DNA of 64,000 nt from an uncultured Flavobacteriaceae bacterium (GCA_949372605.1 CASIAE010000004.1:38400-102399); one strand, 5' to 3'; positions 29,569 to 39,023 are shown, numbered from the stretch's first letter. Numbers and translations: made by a program. Notes: generated from the letters alone by a model not told the origin.

Positions 29569-30501
29569 ATGAAGAATAAATTTAGAACAATGACAAAAAA
29601 TATTTTTGTGTTATTAATTTTAACGGCACTACTATTTGGTTGTCGTGAAGATGATACAACTAAACCAGATGATAAGGAGTACAATTGCATCAATACGAAT
29701 CATTCTGGCCATACAACAATTGTACATGAAGGAGTAACTAGAGAATACATCCTGTATATACCTACGTCATATGACAGCAATACTCCTAGCCCATTGATAA
29801 TTAATTTTCATGGTTATGGAGGTTGTGCCTCAAATTTTTCAAGCGCAGTTGGTGATTTAAATTCGTTGGCTGACAGTGAAAATTTCATTGTAGCATACCC
29901 TCAGGCTGTTGTTGGCAAAAAAGGAGATGTATACTGGAATCCAGAAGACAACGGAATTCAAAACATAGAGGAAAATGATGTTTTTTTTACAGAGCAGCTC
30001 ATCGAAGATATCAGCAATGAATATAATGTTAATTCATCCAAAGTATATGCAACAGGATATTCCAATGGAGGTATGATGTCTTATGGTCTTGCATGCTCTA
30101 AAGGAGACCTAATTGCCGCAGTAGGAATTATGTCAGGAATCATGCTTGAACAAACATGCGATGTAAACAAGTATACCTCGGTCATACATTTTCATAGTAC
30201 TTCTGATAACGTACTCCCTTTCGATGGCAATCAGGATTATCAATCCGTTTCCGATGTGGTGAATTTCTGGTTAAGTCATAATGGCATTCCAGCTTCCAAT
30301 CTCGTTACAATAGAATTCAATGATGGTGACATGGAACGTGAATCGTATACAGGTGGAAACGAAAATACATCAGTTGTTTTATATACAGATTACAAAGAAC
30401 ACGATAAAGGTGGTCATGTATGGTTTAGTGGTGACATAGATGGAAACAGTCCAAACCAAATACTGTGGGATTTTTTGTCCTCTTACTCTCTTGATGATTA
30501 G
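29569..30501 (+). CDS. CE1-like secreted esterase (feruloyl esterase / PHB-depolymerase family), lipoprotein
   Basis: 310 residues with a lipoprotein signal (TALLFGC). The alpha/beta-hydrolase core of the LpqC/esterase-PHB family is clear: NFHGYGGCASNFSS (oxyanion region), VYATGYSNGGMMSYGL with the nucleophile Ser in G-Y-S-N-G, and GHVWFSG at the C-terminus with the catalytic His. DNVLPFDG probably carries the acid. The family removes feruloyl, acetyl or similar esters from polysaccharides. It follows susCD but is separated by the terminator and a gene relic, so it probably has its own promoter. It likely deacylates the glycan before or during uptake. Confidence 0.85.
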   Translation: MKNKFRTMTKNIFVLLILTALLFGCREDDTTKPDDKEYNCINTNHSGHTTIVHEGVTREYILYIPTSYDSNTPSPLIINFHGYGGCASNFSSAVGDLNSLADSENFIVAYPQAVVGKKGDVYWNPEDNGIQNIEENDVFFTEQLIEDISNEYNVNSSKVYATGYSNGGMMSYGLACSKGDLIAAVGIMSGIMLEQTCDVNKYTSVIHFHSTSDNVLPFDGNQDYQSVSDVVNFWLSHNGIPASNLVTIEFNDGDMERESYTGGNENTSVVLYTDYKEHDKGGHVWFSGDIDGNSPNQILWDFLSSYSLDD

Positions 30502-30775
30502 GATTCATATTTCACTTATAAAAATATTGATTTAATAACATTGCCTTAAATATTTGAGTTTGGAAATTGAAGACAAAGCAATGAGGTTAAGGTAATCAGA
30601 ATTAATATATGTGATAAACAATACTTATAAACAATAGCATTCCTAAACGAAGCTATTGCTAATAGTCAAAATATTAATTAAGTAATGTTATTTAAATATT
30701 ATTAAATACATATCATTAGTGCAGTTGCTGCCGTAGGAGTTTCATGCTTGTATAATTTCAGTTTATCTAACCCTT
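30502..30775. other. Convergent intergenic region, nothing recognised
   Basis: About 270 AT-rich bases between two convergent genes. The run CATATCATTAGTGCAGTTGC shows no repeat or RNA signature that I can identify, and no strong terminator was found. Confidence 0.3.
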
Positions 30776-31798
30776 CTACTCCTCTTTTAAAACTTCCTTA
30801 ATGGAATACTTTTCCCAGGCTTTCAATACTCTGATTGTCTTATTGGGGTTCCGTTTTTCTATCTCCTTGAAGGCTTGTCCCAAGTCACTACTGTATTTCC
30901 AGTTGAATATTAGGTTGGTGGTTTTCAATTCATCGCCTAAAGAAGTTGTAAAATCATCCCAATGAATTGGAACCAATACCTCTGCTTTTAAAGGATCAAT
31001 CAAGTGTTCTTGGTAACCGTTGATATAGGATGCATCCATGGTTTCTAATCCTGCGATAGAAAGAAACAATATATCGGCATCAAAGTCAGTGGGAAGGCTG
31101 CCTTCCCGATAACCAGCACTTGCTTGAATGGCGAATTTCAATCCTTCATAGTCTACTAAAATGGTATAACTATCGCCTTCTTTGTAATCAAAAATGGAAG
31201 CAGGTGGATGGAGCGGGGCGCTTATTTCATTTTCCAATAAAACTTTCCTTTGTGCTGCATCGGGATACTGCCAGTGCTTGGACTTTACCACTTGAATCTT
31301 GAATTTCCCAACTGAATACTGGCTATCCCATTGTGGGGTCATCATCTGTTCTTCATCCAAGCCATGGCCTCTTCCAATATTGAGGGTAGAGGAAGACCCC
31401 CATAATTCGGCCTTGGTCATGTCTGCGACAAGAGCTGCATCCATGGCGTGATCAAAATGGGAATGCACAGGAATGATCATGTCCAAATTGTCGATTCCTG
31501 CCTTTTCCAAGCATTTCTGGATTACTGCTTTATTGGGTTTAACCTGACCAAACACTACTTCTGTGGCACTTGGCCGAGTAAAGAACGCATCTGTCATCCA
31601 AGCATTTTCTCCATCATCAAACAAAAGATTGGTGTTGCCCAAAAAGGTGACCGTAAAGGGTAGAGGAGTATCCATTTTCTTTTCCAAACCATAGCGACTT
31701 AGTTCCGCTGGTCTAGGACGGATATTCCATAAGACCAAGACACTTAGACTGCTCAATAACAGAAAAGCACCAAGGCCATAAAGTATTTTTTTGATCAT
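30776..31798 (-). CDS. MBL-fold metallo-hydrolase, UlaG-like, membrane-anchored
   Basis: 340 residues. An N-terminal hydrophobic anchor (YGLGAFLLLSSLSVLVLW) precedes a metallo-beta-lactamase domain: FLGNTNLLFDDGENAWMTDAFF, then the metal motif HSHFDHAMD (HxHxDH) at about residue 113 and IHWDDFT with the late His. The pattern is that of the UlaG/RomA-type branch (lactonases and phosphodiesterases). It probably acts on the periplasmic face. Unlike the surrounding genes it is relatively GC-rich, which may mean separate acquisition. Substrate unknown. Confidence 0.85.
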   Translation of the reverse strand: MIKKILYGLGAFLLLSSLSVLVLWNIRPRPAELSRYGLEKKMDTPLPFTVTFLGNTNLLFDDGENAWMTDAFFTRPSATEVVFGQVKPNKAVIQKCLEKAGIDNLDMIIPVHSHFDHAMDAALVADMTKAELWGSSSTLNIGRGHGLDEEQMMTPQWDSQYSVGKFKIQVVKSKHWQYPDAAQRKVLLENEISAPLHPPASIFDYKEGDSYTILVDYEGLKFAIQASAGYREGSLPTDFDADILFLSIAGLETMDASYINGYQEHLIDPLKAEVLVPIHWDDFTTSLGDELKTTNLIFNWKYSSDLGQAFKEIEKRNPNKTIRVLKAWEKYSIKEVLKEE

Positions 31799-31940
31799 GC
31801 TATTGAAGGTCTTGTTTATGGTTAGTTGCGTGTATTAAACACTAAAGTTAATATCATTTTAAGCGTTGACAAGAAACGGCTCTTGTAATTGTGTGAGTTT
31901 AAGTGAGTATTTGTAAGATTTATTTTATTGTTTTAGTTTT

Positions 31941-32126
31941 ATGAGTGATGCACTCAAGGTAAATAAAAAGCTATCTACTTTAATTGATGCAGAACTAAAA
32001 TAAACTAATGACGTTGGCCTAGATTACAATGATTTAATAAATGACTTTGAGGAAAAATTGATGTTATGGGAAAAAGAAATAAGAAAAGGGGTAGATATCA
32101 TATCGAATTATAACTGCTTCCAATGA
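31941..32126 (+). pseudogene. Small relic gene with an internal stop
   Basis: 61 codons beginning MSDALKVNKKLSTLIDAELK, then TAA, then TNDVGLDYNDLINDFEEKL and ending SNYNCFQ-stop. The two halves read as one helical protein if the TAA is ignored. It lies directly upstream of R1 copy C. The family is not recognised. Confidence 0.4.
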
Positions 32127-32140
32127 AAAAAATAGACATT

Positions 32141-32246
32141 CAAAAAACCAACCCAAAACTCTCAATTTAACACCCCACCACTTTAAAATAAATCTATTTT
32201 CCTTTTGGGGATGTGCTGGTGAAATGGGTATATAAGCCTAATCCCA
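32141..32246 (+). repeat. Dispersed repeat R1, copy C
   Basis: Same text order as copy B (CCAACCCAAAACTCTCAATTT, ACACCCCACC, ATTTTCCTTTTGGGGATGTG, GAAATGGGTATATAAGCC). It brackets the right side of the susCD locus, copy B the left. Confidence 0.75.
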
Positions 32247-32320
32247 AGCGTGTCGATTCGATCTACAATTTAATTATCGTACTTTAGCGAATTGAGTCTT
32301 AACAAAAACAATCTCGTGTC

Positions 32321-33971
32321 ATGAGTGTAAAAAAAACCATAATATCTCTTTTATCGTTGGGGGTGACGCTTCCCCTACTACTCTATATTTTAGTCAATAT
32401 TTTTGCAGGTGCGGGAAGGAAAAATGGACCAGCCAATCGATCATGGAAATATTGAAATTCCCACGCAACGTACATTCTCTTTCCATAAAAATTCAGAACT
32501 AAAACAAAACATTCTTGACGGGTGGACGTCTAAAACACCTGAAGACTGGAAGCCAGATGAGAAGGTAAATCTAAAAAATGCGCGAATTGTAATCAGTTGT
32601 TTGTTGGAAGGCAAAAGAGTAAAAGAGATGAACCGATATCTGATGCGTCAAAAGGCAGTAGGTCACCCAGGTTCACCGTGGTTGCTCTACCCCCTTGGAG
32701 ACTATGACTTTAATGCCATGGCATTTACAGCTTTACTTTATCTCTTTGGCGAAAAGCCTGATTTGTTATACCCCAAAACAAGGGAGCATCTATTGAATCA
32801 TATACTTACCATAGAGGGGGATGAATTTCGGAGGAATGTGGGTTATCTGTTTTTGGAAGACTCTGAAAATCATATTTTAATGACTGAAGGTTCACGTTAT
32901 TTAAAAAATCAATGGCTCAGGAATCACGGGAACACAGCTCCAGAATACGATAATAAAACCAATGGTGTAGAGAAAAAGTTAATATTTTTTTTGGAGGAAA
33001 TAGACACATATGGATTCTATGAATTCAATTCAGCACCCTATCTGGGCTATACCTATTGTGCACTTTTAAACCTCAATGAATTTGCCTCTGGTGAAATTCG
33101 ATCTCTAGCCGGTGAATTATTAGATCGACTCAATTGGCAATACGCCATAAGTAGTTACAAGTTCAAACATTTCCCTCCAAACCGAAGAAGGTTCGGTAAG
33201 AGTTTTAAGAAAAATATTGATTCAGACTATCACACGGTGATGCTTAAGGTTTGGGCCAGTCTATATGATGAATCATTGTCAGTTGATATGTCTAGAGGAC
33301 AACACCATGCACTATGGGCTACATTTGTGTCATACAAACCAGCTGACAAAGTTATTGAATGGGTTTTAAATAAACCCAAACCCTATTTTATAAAAATGGG
33401 ACATGGATACAATTCATGCCCAGAAATTCTCTCGGGTGACCAGGGGTATTTACTATCTGCGGGAGGAGCAAATCAGGGGAGACGCTCACTGATTGTTGCC
33501 AAACCCATTATGCTATTTCTAGACGATGATGCATCGGAAATGGGGGAGGCGTTTCACATGTTTGGTCCAGGAGATGATTTTGTCGATTGGAACAATACGG
33601 GAGTATATCATGACTTTGCTTGTGCAAAAGGGAAAGTGCGAATCCCCGAAGGAAAAAACTCCGCAACTTCATCAGGGAACTGGCAGATATTTGCCATTAC
33701 TGAAGGTGTTTTTCTGGCAACATACTCAAAAAAAGAATTAGGTTTGATGGTAATTGTCCGAACCGACTCCCCAGAAAATGCTTTAGAAAAAGTGATTGAG
33801 AATAATTTGGATGAAGAGCTATTAAAGACTCGTTTTATTCATCCCAATGGTAATTTGATTGAATATGATTTAGATGCTCCAAAAGATCAATGGGTTATTA
33901 ACAATGTAAATAAAAAAACCGTGAATAGGAATTTCGACCAATGGCTTTTTTTTGAAAGTTTAAGTTTTTAA
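32321..33971 (+). CDS. Unrecognised 540-residue membrane-anchored protein, helical-toroid-like; one-base frameshift after the anchor
   Basis: The main frame is 32403-33971 (522 residues, from MQVREGKMDQPIDHG). Upstream, an ATG at 32321 opens MSVKKTIISLLSLGVTLPLL followed by YILVNIFAG, a signal anchor that runs off frame at about 32405. One extra base would join the two, giving about 549 residues. The protein is rich in helices with paired hydrophobic patches (AMAFTALLYLFGEKPDLL, GYTYCALLNLNEFASGEIRSL, YAISSYKFKHFPPNRRRFG), then a beta-rich C-terminal half (GNWQIFAITEGVFLATYSK). An (alpha/alpha)n toroid plus beta-sandwich is the plan of several polysaccharide lyase families, but no known motif is recognised. 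Cell-envelope location; function unknown. Confidence 0.65.
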
Positions 33972-34032
33972 AAGGGGTTTAAAATCGGATTAAGCTTCTC
34001 AGCATATTAAATAAACTTATAAAAAAACAGTT

Positions 34033-34848
34033 TCATGGATGTTTATTATCGTTTAATAGACTTTTTATTTCTTTTACGACTAAAGGTAGAGCAGGAGCTT
34101 GAATTCCGTGACCATATCCTCCTAAAATAACATGTTTAACATTTTGATGACCTACAACTTTAAGCATGCGCATCATGTATGCATTTTCTTCTGTTCTTCC
34201 CAGCATCTCTAACTCTGGGTCACCAGTATATAGAACAATTGGTGGTGCGTCAGATTTTACATGAAATAGAGGAGCGAAACGATCAATTATAGGTTGAGTT
34301 TTAGGAATGTTTTGTTCAGCTCTTACTGTGAAATGTGTTATGGTGTGTCCGGTAAGTGGCAATAAGGCAAAAATGTCATTTGAGTCAATTTGATGAACTT
34401 GCAGATAGCTTTTATCTAAACCGACCATCAAAGTCAAATAGCCCCCAGCTGAGCTTCCACTAATGATTATTCTAGAAGCGTCTCCTCCATAACTTGATAT
34501 ATTTTTAAATGCCCAACCCACCGCAGCAGCAGCATCTTCAATATAGGTAGGAGCTTTCACTTTTGGGTGGAGGCGATAGTTCACCGCTATAACAGCAATT
34601 CCCTGTTCTTTTAATTCTTTGGGTACTGATTTATTTCCAAATGTTAATCCTCCTCCATGAAACCAAACGACTGTTGGAAATTTTTTTAAATTTCTAGGGT
34701 AATATAGATCCAATTTACATCTTTCTTTTTTGTATGTATTAGATGAATTATCTTCATAATAATAAATATTTTCTTTTAAAACGTATTCTTGTTCTTGAGC
34801 ATATAAAGTAAATGATATTAATAAAAATAATAGGATTAGTCTTTTCAT
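34033..34848 (-). CDS. Secreted alpha/beta-hydrolase esterase (BD-FAE/acetyl-esterase type)
   Basis: 271 residues from the ATG at 34848 (MKRLILLFLLISFTLYAQ, a clear signal peptide); the frame is open further upstream, but those codons lie in a repeated leader. Catalytic features are WFHGGGLTFG (HGGG oxyanion hole), VIAVNYRLHP, ISGSSAGGYLTLM with the nucleophile in G-S-S-A-G, YTGDPELEMLG with the Asp, and GYGHGIQ with the His. The group hydrolyses short acyl esters on carbohydrates. It is near other esterase and polysaccharide genes. Its leader (ATATCTAATAACCAACACTATG) matches the R3 leader family. Confidence 0.85.
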   Translation of the reverse strand: MKRLILLFLLISFTLYAQEQEYVLKENIYYYEDNSSNTYKKERCKLDLYYPRNLKKFPTVVWFHGGGLTFGNKSVPKELKEQGIAVIAVNYRLHPKVKAPTYIEDAAAAVGWAFKNISSYGGDASRIIISGSSAGGYLTLMVGLDKSYLQVHQIDSNDIFALLPLTGHTITHFTVRAEQNIPKTQPIIDRFAPLFHVKSDAPPIVLYTGDPELEMLGRTEENAYMMRMLKVVGHQNVKHVILGGYGHGIQAPALPLVVKEIKSLLNDNKHP

Positions 34849-34872
34849 AGTGTTGGTTATTAGATATTTCAT
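34846..34872 (-). repeat. Leader repeat R3, copy at the esterase gene
   Basis: On the minus strand: GAAATATCTAATAACCAACA then CTATGAAAAG. Near-identical leaders precede the genes at 44082 and the orphan at 55428, and a related one precedes 56763. The shared text ends exactly at the start codon. Confidence 0.55.
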
Positions 34873-35284
34873 ATAATAAGAGCAACCCCCAATCGGCCTG
34901 TCTCTCCGCTTGGTAAAACCCTAACTACTATATAAACAAGTGATTAGAGGGGGTAAAACTTGTTTGATTACCGTAACTCTAGTAAAACTAAACAGTCAAA
35001 AAAATTCAATAGTAATTTTTAATTGTTACTAATCTACTCAAATAATGTCGGTTTTCTTTTGATAAGAGATATTAGTATGTGTAATAGTGAGGTTTTGATT
35101 GCTTTTATGTGTTGAATTTAATAGTAAAATTGGAGAAAGGTAGACTATTACTACAAAATTAGATGTTTAAATATAGAAATAAATATGTTTACAATGTGTT
35201 ACACTATGCATTGATATGCAATACGGGCTTGACTTGATAGAGGGTTGTGTCGTGTCTTAATGGATATAATTTAAAAGATAACCT
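34873..35284. other. Intergenic stretch, nothing recognised
   Basis: About 410 AT-rich bases between the esterase leader and the small phage-like genes. I see no ORF above 40 codons with protein-like composition, no RNA gene and no strong hairpin. Confidence 0.3.
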
Positions 35285-35416
35285 ATGGAATATTTAGACG
35301 AAATAATAAGCATGAGGGTCAAGCCTTCTGAAAAAGAAAAGATCAAATCAAGAGCAGCTGAACAAAAAATGAAGGTTTTTTCATATATAAGACTCAAGCT
35401 CTGTGAAGATCTCTAA
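35285..35416 (+). CDS. 43-residue phage/plasmid-type small DNA-binding-like protein
   Basis: MEYLDEIISMRVKPSEKEKI continuing RAAEQKMKVFSYIRLKLCEDL. The order strand (ISMRVKPSEKEKIKSRA), helix, turn and helix is the ribbon-helix-helix pattern of mobilisation (MobC-like) or antitoxin proteins, though the protein is short. It lies 58 bp upstream of a terminase-like gene on the same strand. It may be a trimmed fragment of a longer RHH protein. Confidence 0.45.
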   Translation: MEYLDEIISMRVKPSEKEKIKSRAAEQKMKVFSYIRLKLCEDL

Positions 35417-35474
35417 TTCATATTAAAATAATATGTACAAGAGAGAATGCATTATAAGAAAATTAAAGTCAAAG

Positions 35475-35759
35475 ATGCCGTTTAAATCTGGACACGAACT
35501 TTCGAAAGGTAGACCTAAGGGGTCAGGAAACAAGTCAAGCGAGGTTTTCAAAAAGACCGATGCTGTGCTCACGGAAAATAATATTAAGCTAGTGCAGAAT
35601 GATCTGGATCAGATGCAACCTAGAGATAGAGTTGCTGCAATACTTCAGTTTATGAAGTTTGTCATCCCAACTCAAGAGGCAGTTGAAATAGAAGATGACA
35701 GCCAGGATACAAGAAGCGACTATATAAAGTTCGGAGGGTTTTTTTATGTGAAAAAGTGA
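35475..35759 (+). CDS. Phage DNA-packaging-like small protein (DUF5681/terminase-small-type)
   Basis: 94 residues from MPFKSGHELSKGRPKGSGNK, preferred because GHELSKGRPKGSGNK is the typical family N-terminus; a start at 35433 is also open. The middle (LVQNDLDQMQPRDRVAAILQFMKFVIP) matches helical packaging/regulatory proteins in which the GRPKGSGN segment contacts DNA. The last residues (GGFFYVKK) follow an acidic stretch. It is probably a remnant of a prophage or satellite; no capsid or portal gene is near. Confidence 0.55.
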   Translation: MPFKSGHELSKGRPKGSGNKSSEVFKKTDAVLTENNIKLVQNDLDQMQPRDRVAAILQFMKFVIPTQEAVEIEDDSQDTRSDYIKFGGFFYVKK

Positions 35760-35840
35760 CATATGTCATTTTTTAAATATCTCAATAATTATAATTTTAT
35801 GTGTAAATCAAATTTATAGTAATTTGGTTTGGTTATGTTT

Positions 35841-35871
35841 AAGCCCTCTGGTGGTTCGGAGGGTTTTTTTA
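35841..35871 (+). terminator. Terminator with conserved GGTGGTTC loop
   Basis: CCCTCTG pairs with CGGAGGG (one T:G wobble) around the loop GTGGTT, followed by seven T. A near copy (CCCTCTGG-TCGTTCGGAGGG) is at 56061-56090. Confidence 0.85.
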
Positions 35872-35903
35872 TATATTGTATTTCAATCTAAAAAACATAT
35901 ATC

Positions 35904-36199
35904 ATGAAAAACATTGAAGACATTGCAATTTCAATCTTTGCAATAATTGGATTTGTTGCAATAATTACTGGTTTTACCAATCAAGCTGAACAGTCTGCGC
36001 AGCCAACATATGGAACACCAGAAAGTCACGTGTGGGAACTTGTAGTTGGGCCTACTTCTTCAGGTGATAGTAGGCTTGGTTATATAATAAAATTACTTGT
36101 GAAGTAAGAAAATATTCAAGAACTTGGCTATCAATTAAAGGTGTTGACTCAAGAACAGAGGCAAAATCTTACATTGTTACTCAAGAAGTTTCTTTCTAA
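35904..36199 (+). CDS. Small secreted/membrane protein of unknown function, frameshifted
   Basis: The first frame (35904-36107, 67 codons) starts with MKNIEDIAISIFAIIGFVAI, a single transmembrane segment, then QPTYGTPESHVWELVVGPTS. It shifts near 36078. The sequel in another frame reads WLYNKITCEVRKYSRTWLSI and EAKSYIVTQEVSF-stop at 36199. One missing base explains this. The whole, about 99 residues, resembles short flavobacterial membrane-anchored hypotheticals with a TPESHVWEL core. It has its own upstream terminator and a convergent tiny ORF downstream. Confidence 0.5.
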
Positions 36200-36226
36200 A
36201 ATGAAAAACAAAACTAACCCTGAAAC

Positions 36227-36370
36227 TTAGTCAATTAAATTATTTACTAAAGCTAGTATTTTGTTTAAAGAAGTACTTTGTGTTTTTAGGCTGGAATCAT
36301 CATCTTTATAGTAAGCATTGAAAGTTAATAGTAATATTTCTATCAATAATAATTTAATTTTTTCATTCAT
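36227..36370 (-). CDS. Possible 47-residue small protein
   Basis: MNEKIKLLLIEILLLTFNAY then a polar tail ending ILALVNNLID-stop. One hydrophobic helix with a charged N-terminus. It could be a small membrane peptide; support is only the start, composition and position. Confidence 0.3.
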   Translation of the reverse strand: MNEKIKLLLIEILLLTFNAYYKDDDSSLKTQSTSLNKILALVNNLID

Positions 36371-36480
36371 TTAGTCGTTGTTTTAAATTACAATTAACTT
36401 CTTGTATGAGGAATAAACATATTGATTATAGGTTCTCATATATCGTTGGTTATCTTTGTTACTTATTTCGATTATAGAAT

Positions 36481-37050
36481 TTGCAACAAATAAAGTTTTA
36501 CTTAGATCAAATAGCGATCATATCTGAAGTAGATTGGTTTTTTTTTAAATCAAAGTTGCAACGTCGTATCATTTTAAAGAAATCGATTATTTTAAAAGCT
36601 ACTGAAATTGAAAATAATGTCTCATTTATAGAATCTGGCGTTGTTCGGTTATACATTCCTAAAGAAGATCCAGAAAAAGAAATTACCTTTGGCTTTAGTT
36701 TTAAAAATCAGTTTGTAAGTGCCTATGATTCTTTTTTAACACAAACACCTTCAGCCTATCAACTTCAGGCGCTTTCACAGACTACTTTATTGAGTATTTC
36801 CTATGAAGATTTACAATTGGTTTATAGAAGTACTCAAATAGGAAACCTAGTTGGCAGATTAATTGCAGAACGTCTTTTTTTGATAAAATCTAGCCGTGAA
36901 CAAAACTTACTTAACCTTTCTGCAGAAGAACGTTATCTTAGGTTATTCAAAGAAAGGCCAGAGCTTTTAAAAGTAATTCCTTTAAAATACATCAGCTCTT
37001 ATATTGGTGTTACTGCACAAGCTTTAAGCAGAATAAGAAAACGTTTATAA
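36481..37050 (+). CDS. Crp/Fnr-family transcriptional regulator
   Basis: 189 residues from a TTG start. The N-terminal cyclic-nucleotide-binding-like beta-roll is seen in KKSIILKATEIENNVSFIESGVVRLYI and ITFGFSFKNQFVSAYDSFLT. The long dimer helix and the C-terminal helix-turn-helix follow (LNLSAEERYLRLFKE, PLKYISSYIGVTAQALSRIRKRL). No cysteine cluster is present, so it is not an FNR-type oxygen sensor. It belongs to the single-gene flavobacterial Crp group, often next to the gene it controls; the desaturase gene 62 bp downstream on the same strand is the probable target. Confidence 0.9.
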   Translation: MQQIKFYLDQIAIISEVDWFFFKSKLQRRIILKKSIILKATEIENNVSFIESGVVRLYIPKEDPEKEITFGFSFKNQFVSAYDSFLTQTPSAYQLQALSQTTLLSISYEDLQLVYRSTQIGNLVGRLIAERLFLIKSSREQNLLNLSAEERYLRLFKERPELLKVIPLKYISSYIGVTAQALSRIRKRL

Positions 37051-37112
37051 TACCTGTTTATTGACTTCGGTTCATTGTTTGGCTTGAAACATTAAACTAA
37101 ATTTGAAAAAAA

Positions 37113-37835
37113 ATGTTAATTTTTATTTTTACTTTATTACTGTGGTATGGTGGATTATTTTTTCAATCTTTCTTCTTACATCGTTATGCTGCGCACCAAT
37201 TATTTACAATGTCTAAAACTATGGAACGCATTACGTTTGTTTTGACGTGGGTTTTTCAAGGTTCTAGTTATTTAAGTGCTTATGGTTATGGAATCATGCA
37301 TAGAATGCATCACGCATATACCGATACTGACAAAGATCCCCACTCACCCTCTCACGATGCAAATTTATTTGCAATGATGTGGAAAACAAAAACAATCTAT
37401 GAAGATATTAATCAACAACGAATTGAAATCGATGAGCGTTTTATCAAAAATGTTCCGCAATGGAAAGGTTTTGATCAGTTTGCAAGTTCTCAATTTTCTC
37501 GATTGCTTTGGATTGCCATTTATATAACATTCTTTTTTTTATTTGTTACTAGCTGGTGGCAATGGTTATTATTGCCAGTAATCTTGTTAATGGCTCCAAT
37601 ACATGGTGTAATTATTAATTGGTTTGGTCATATTTATGGCTATGTAAATTATACCATCAAAAATACAAGTAAAAATCTCTTTCATTTTGATTTTTTAATG
37701 ATGGGTGAAGGGTATCATAACAACCATCATAATAACGCAAGCAACGCTAATTTTGGTGTTAAATGGCATGAGATTGATGTTACATATCTAATTATAAGAT
37801 TATTAAATGCAGTTGGTTGTATCCAATTAAAATAG
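37113..37835 (+). CDS. Acyl-CoA/acyl-lipid desaturase
   Basis: 240 residues, membrane di-iron fatty-acid desaturase. Its three histidine boxes are intact: HRYAAH (about 23-28), HRMHHAYTDTDKDPHSP (about 64-68) and GEGYHNNHHNNASNANFG (about 197-203). Four hydrophobic segments match the mushroom-shaped fold. It introduces a double bond, probably delta-9, into membrane acyl chains, which is an adaptation to cold. It is probably controlled by the Crp-like gene just upstream. Confidence 0.93.
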   Translation: MLIFIFTLLLWYGGLFFQSFFLHRYAAHQLFTMSKTMERITFVLTWVFQGSSYLSAYGYGIMHRMHHAYTDTDKDPHSPSHDANLFAMMWKTKTIYEDINQQRIEIDERFIKNVPQWKGFDQFASSQFSRLLWIAIYITFFFLFVTSWWQWLLLPVILLMAPIHGVIINWFGHIYGYVNYTIKNTSKNLFHFDFLMMGEGYHNNHHNNASNANFGVKWHEIDVTYLIIRLLNAVGCIQLK

Positions 37836-38078
37836 CTTCTTTAAGCTTATTTTCATTATCTGACGTCTTTATAAAGATTTAAACACAGGAGACATGATTA
37901 TTCCCCTCACGTATTCACAAATCCCCTTAACAACCACTCCCTAAAACCACTACAAAATAATCTTGTGTTAGATCAGTGAGATCGATTAGGATGTGTTTGG
38001 ATTGTATAAATTGGTATAAAAGAAAAACATTTTTCATTTTTGATTCAGATTAGTCAGATTTGCTCTTATTTTTATCCT
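37836..38078. other. Intergenic stretch before the methyltransferase gene
   Basis: About 240 bases; no ORF or repeat recognised. Confidence 0.3.
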
Positions 38079-38801
38079 ATGAAAAATATATCTATTCTTA
38101 TAATCTTTATTAGTTGCTTTTTAACCTCCACTGAATCAGTAGCACAAGGAGATGAAAAAGACGTAAAATATAACTACAAAAGAGGAGATTTTAATGGCAT
38201 AGGGAAATGGTATATGGGAAGAGAAATTGCCTATGTAATGGGGTTTCAAGGAATTAATTGGTTGGAGAGGTCTGAAAGGGAAAAAGAAGAGGATGTTTCT
38301 GCATTGATAGAAAACATGAAGATTGAAGCTGATGATACTATTGCAGATATTGGTGCAGGTTCTGGATATCATGTCTTTAAGATGGCACCATTGGCTGAAA
38401 ATGGTTTGGTTTATGCTGTCGATATTCAACCCGAAATGTTGAATGCGATTAAATTAAAAAATAAGTCAACGGGGATCTTGAATGTTGAAACAATTCTTGG
38501 ATCTGACAAAAGTATCAATTTACCTAAGCACTCGCTCGATAAAGTTTTATTGGTAGATGTCTATCATGAATTTAGTTATCCTGTTGAAATGATTGAGTCT
38601 ATAAAAAATGCTTTAAAACCTAATGGGTTATTGTTTTTAATAGAATATAGGGGTGAAGATTCAAATGTCCCAATTAAAAAAATCCACAAAATGACAGAAA
38701 GACAATCTGTTTTAGAGATGGAGTCAGCTGGATTGAAGTTAAAAGAAAACATTGATAATCTTCCTTGGCAGCACTGTATGATTTTTGAGAAGAATCAATA
38801 A
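38079..38801 (+). CDS. Secreted SAM-dependent methyltransferase-like protein
   Basis: 240 residues from the ATG at 38079, which begins a signal peptide (MKNISILIIFISCFLTSTES); the frame extends upstream to 38040. The class I Rossmann core is clear: ADIGAGSGYHVFKMAPL (motif I, SAM binding), VYAVDIQPEML (motif II acidic residue), SLDKVLLVDVYHEF (post-II) and ALKPNGLLFLIEYRG. Periplasmic methyltransferases of this kind recur in marine Bacteroidota; the substrate is unknown. It stands alone. A SAM-dependent enzyme with an export signal is odd, since SAM is cytoplasmic. Confidence 0.8.
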   Translation: MKNISILIIFISCFLTSTESVAQGDEKDVKYNYKRGDFNGIGKWYMGREIAYVMGFQGINWLERSEREKEEDVSALIENMKIEADDTIADIGAGSGYHVFKMAPLAENGLVYAVDIQPEMLNAIKLKNKSTGILNVETILGSDKSINLPKHSLDKVLLVDVYHEFSYPVEMIESIKNALKPNGLLFLIEYRGEDSNVPIKKIHKMTERQSVLEMESAGLKLKENIDNLPWQHCMIFEKNQ

Positions 38802-38864
38802 AATATTGGGAGATTATATTACATATCAAATCCCATCCCCCTGTTTATTAATTAATCAGTAAAC

Positions 38865-39013
38865 TTAAAGCGCCCAAGCTCTTCCACCAGTTGCTTCTTT
38901 TAGGAATACACATCCTTTTTGTTCTTCCGGAGCGGGAGCATAAGCCATAACGATTTCGCCAATTACTTCAGAATTCTTAAAGGCAGATACCGCAAAACTT
39001 CTCAAGCTTCTAA
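38865..39013 (-). pseudogene. C-terminal fragment of a lost protein, downstream of the sulfatase
   Basis: About 49 codons without a start: LRSFAVSAFKNSEVIGEIVM then APAPEEQKGCVFLKEATGGR, ending AWAL-stop. Composition is protein-like and the GC content is higher than in the flanks, like the adjacent sulfatase gene. It was probably transferred together with that gene. The family is not recognised. Confidence 0.4.
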
Positions 39014-39023
39014 AGAGTTTGAA

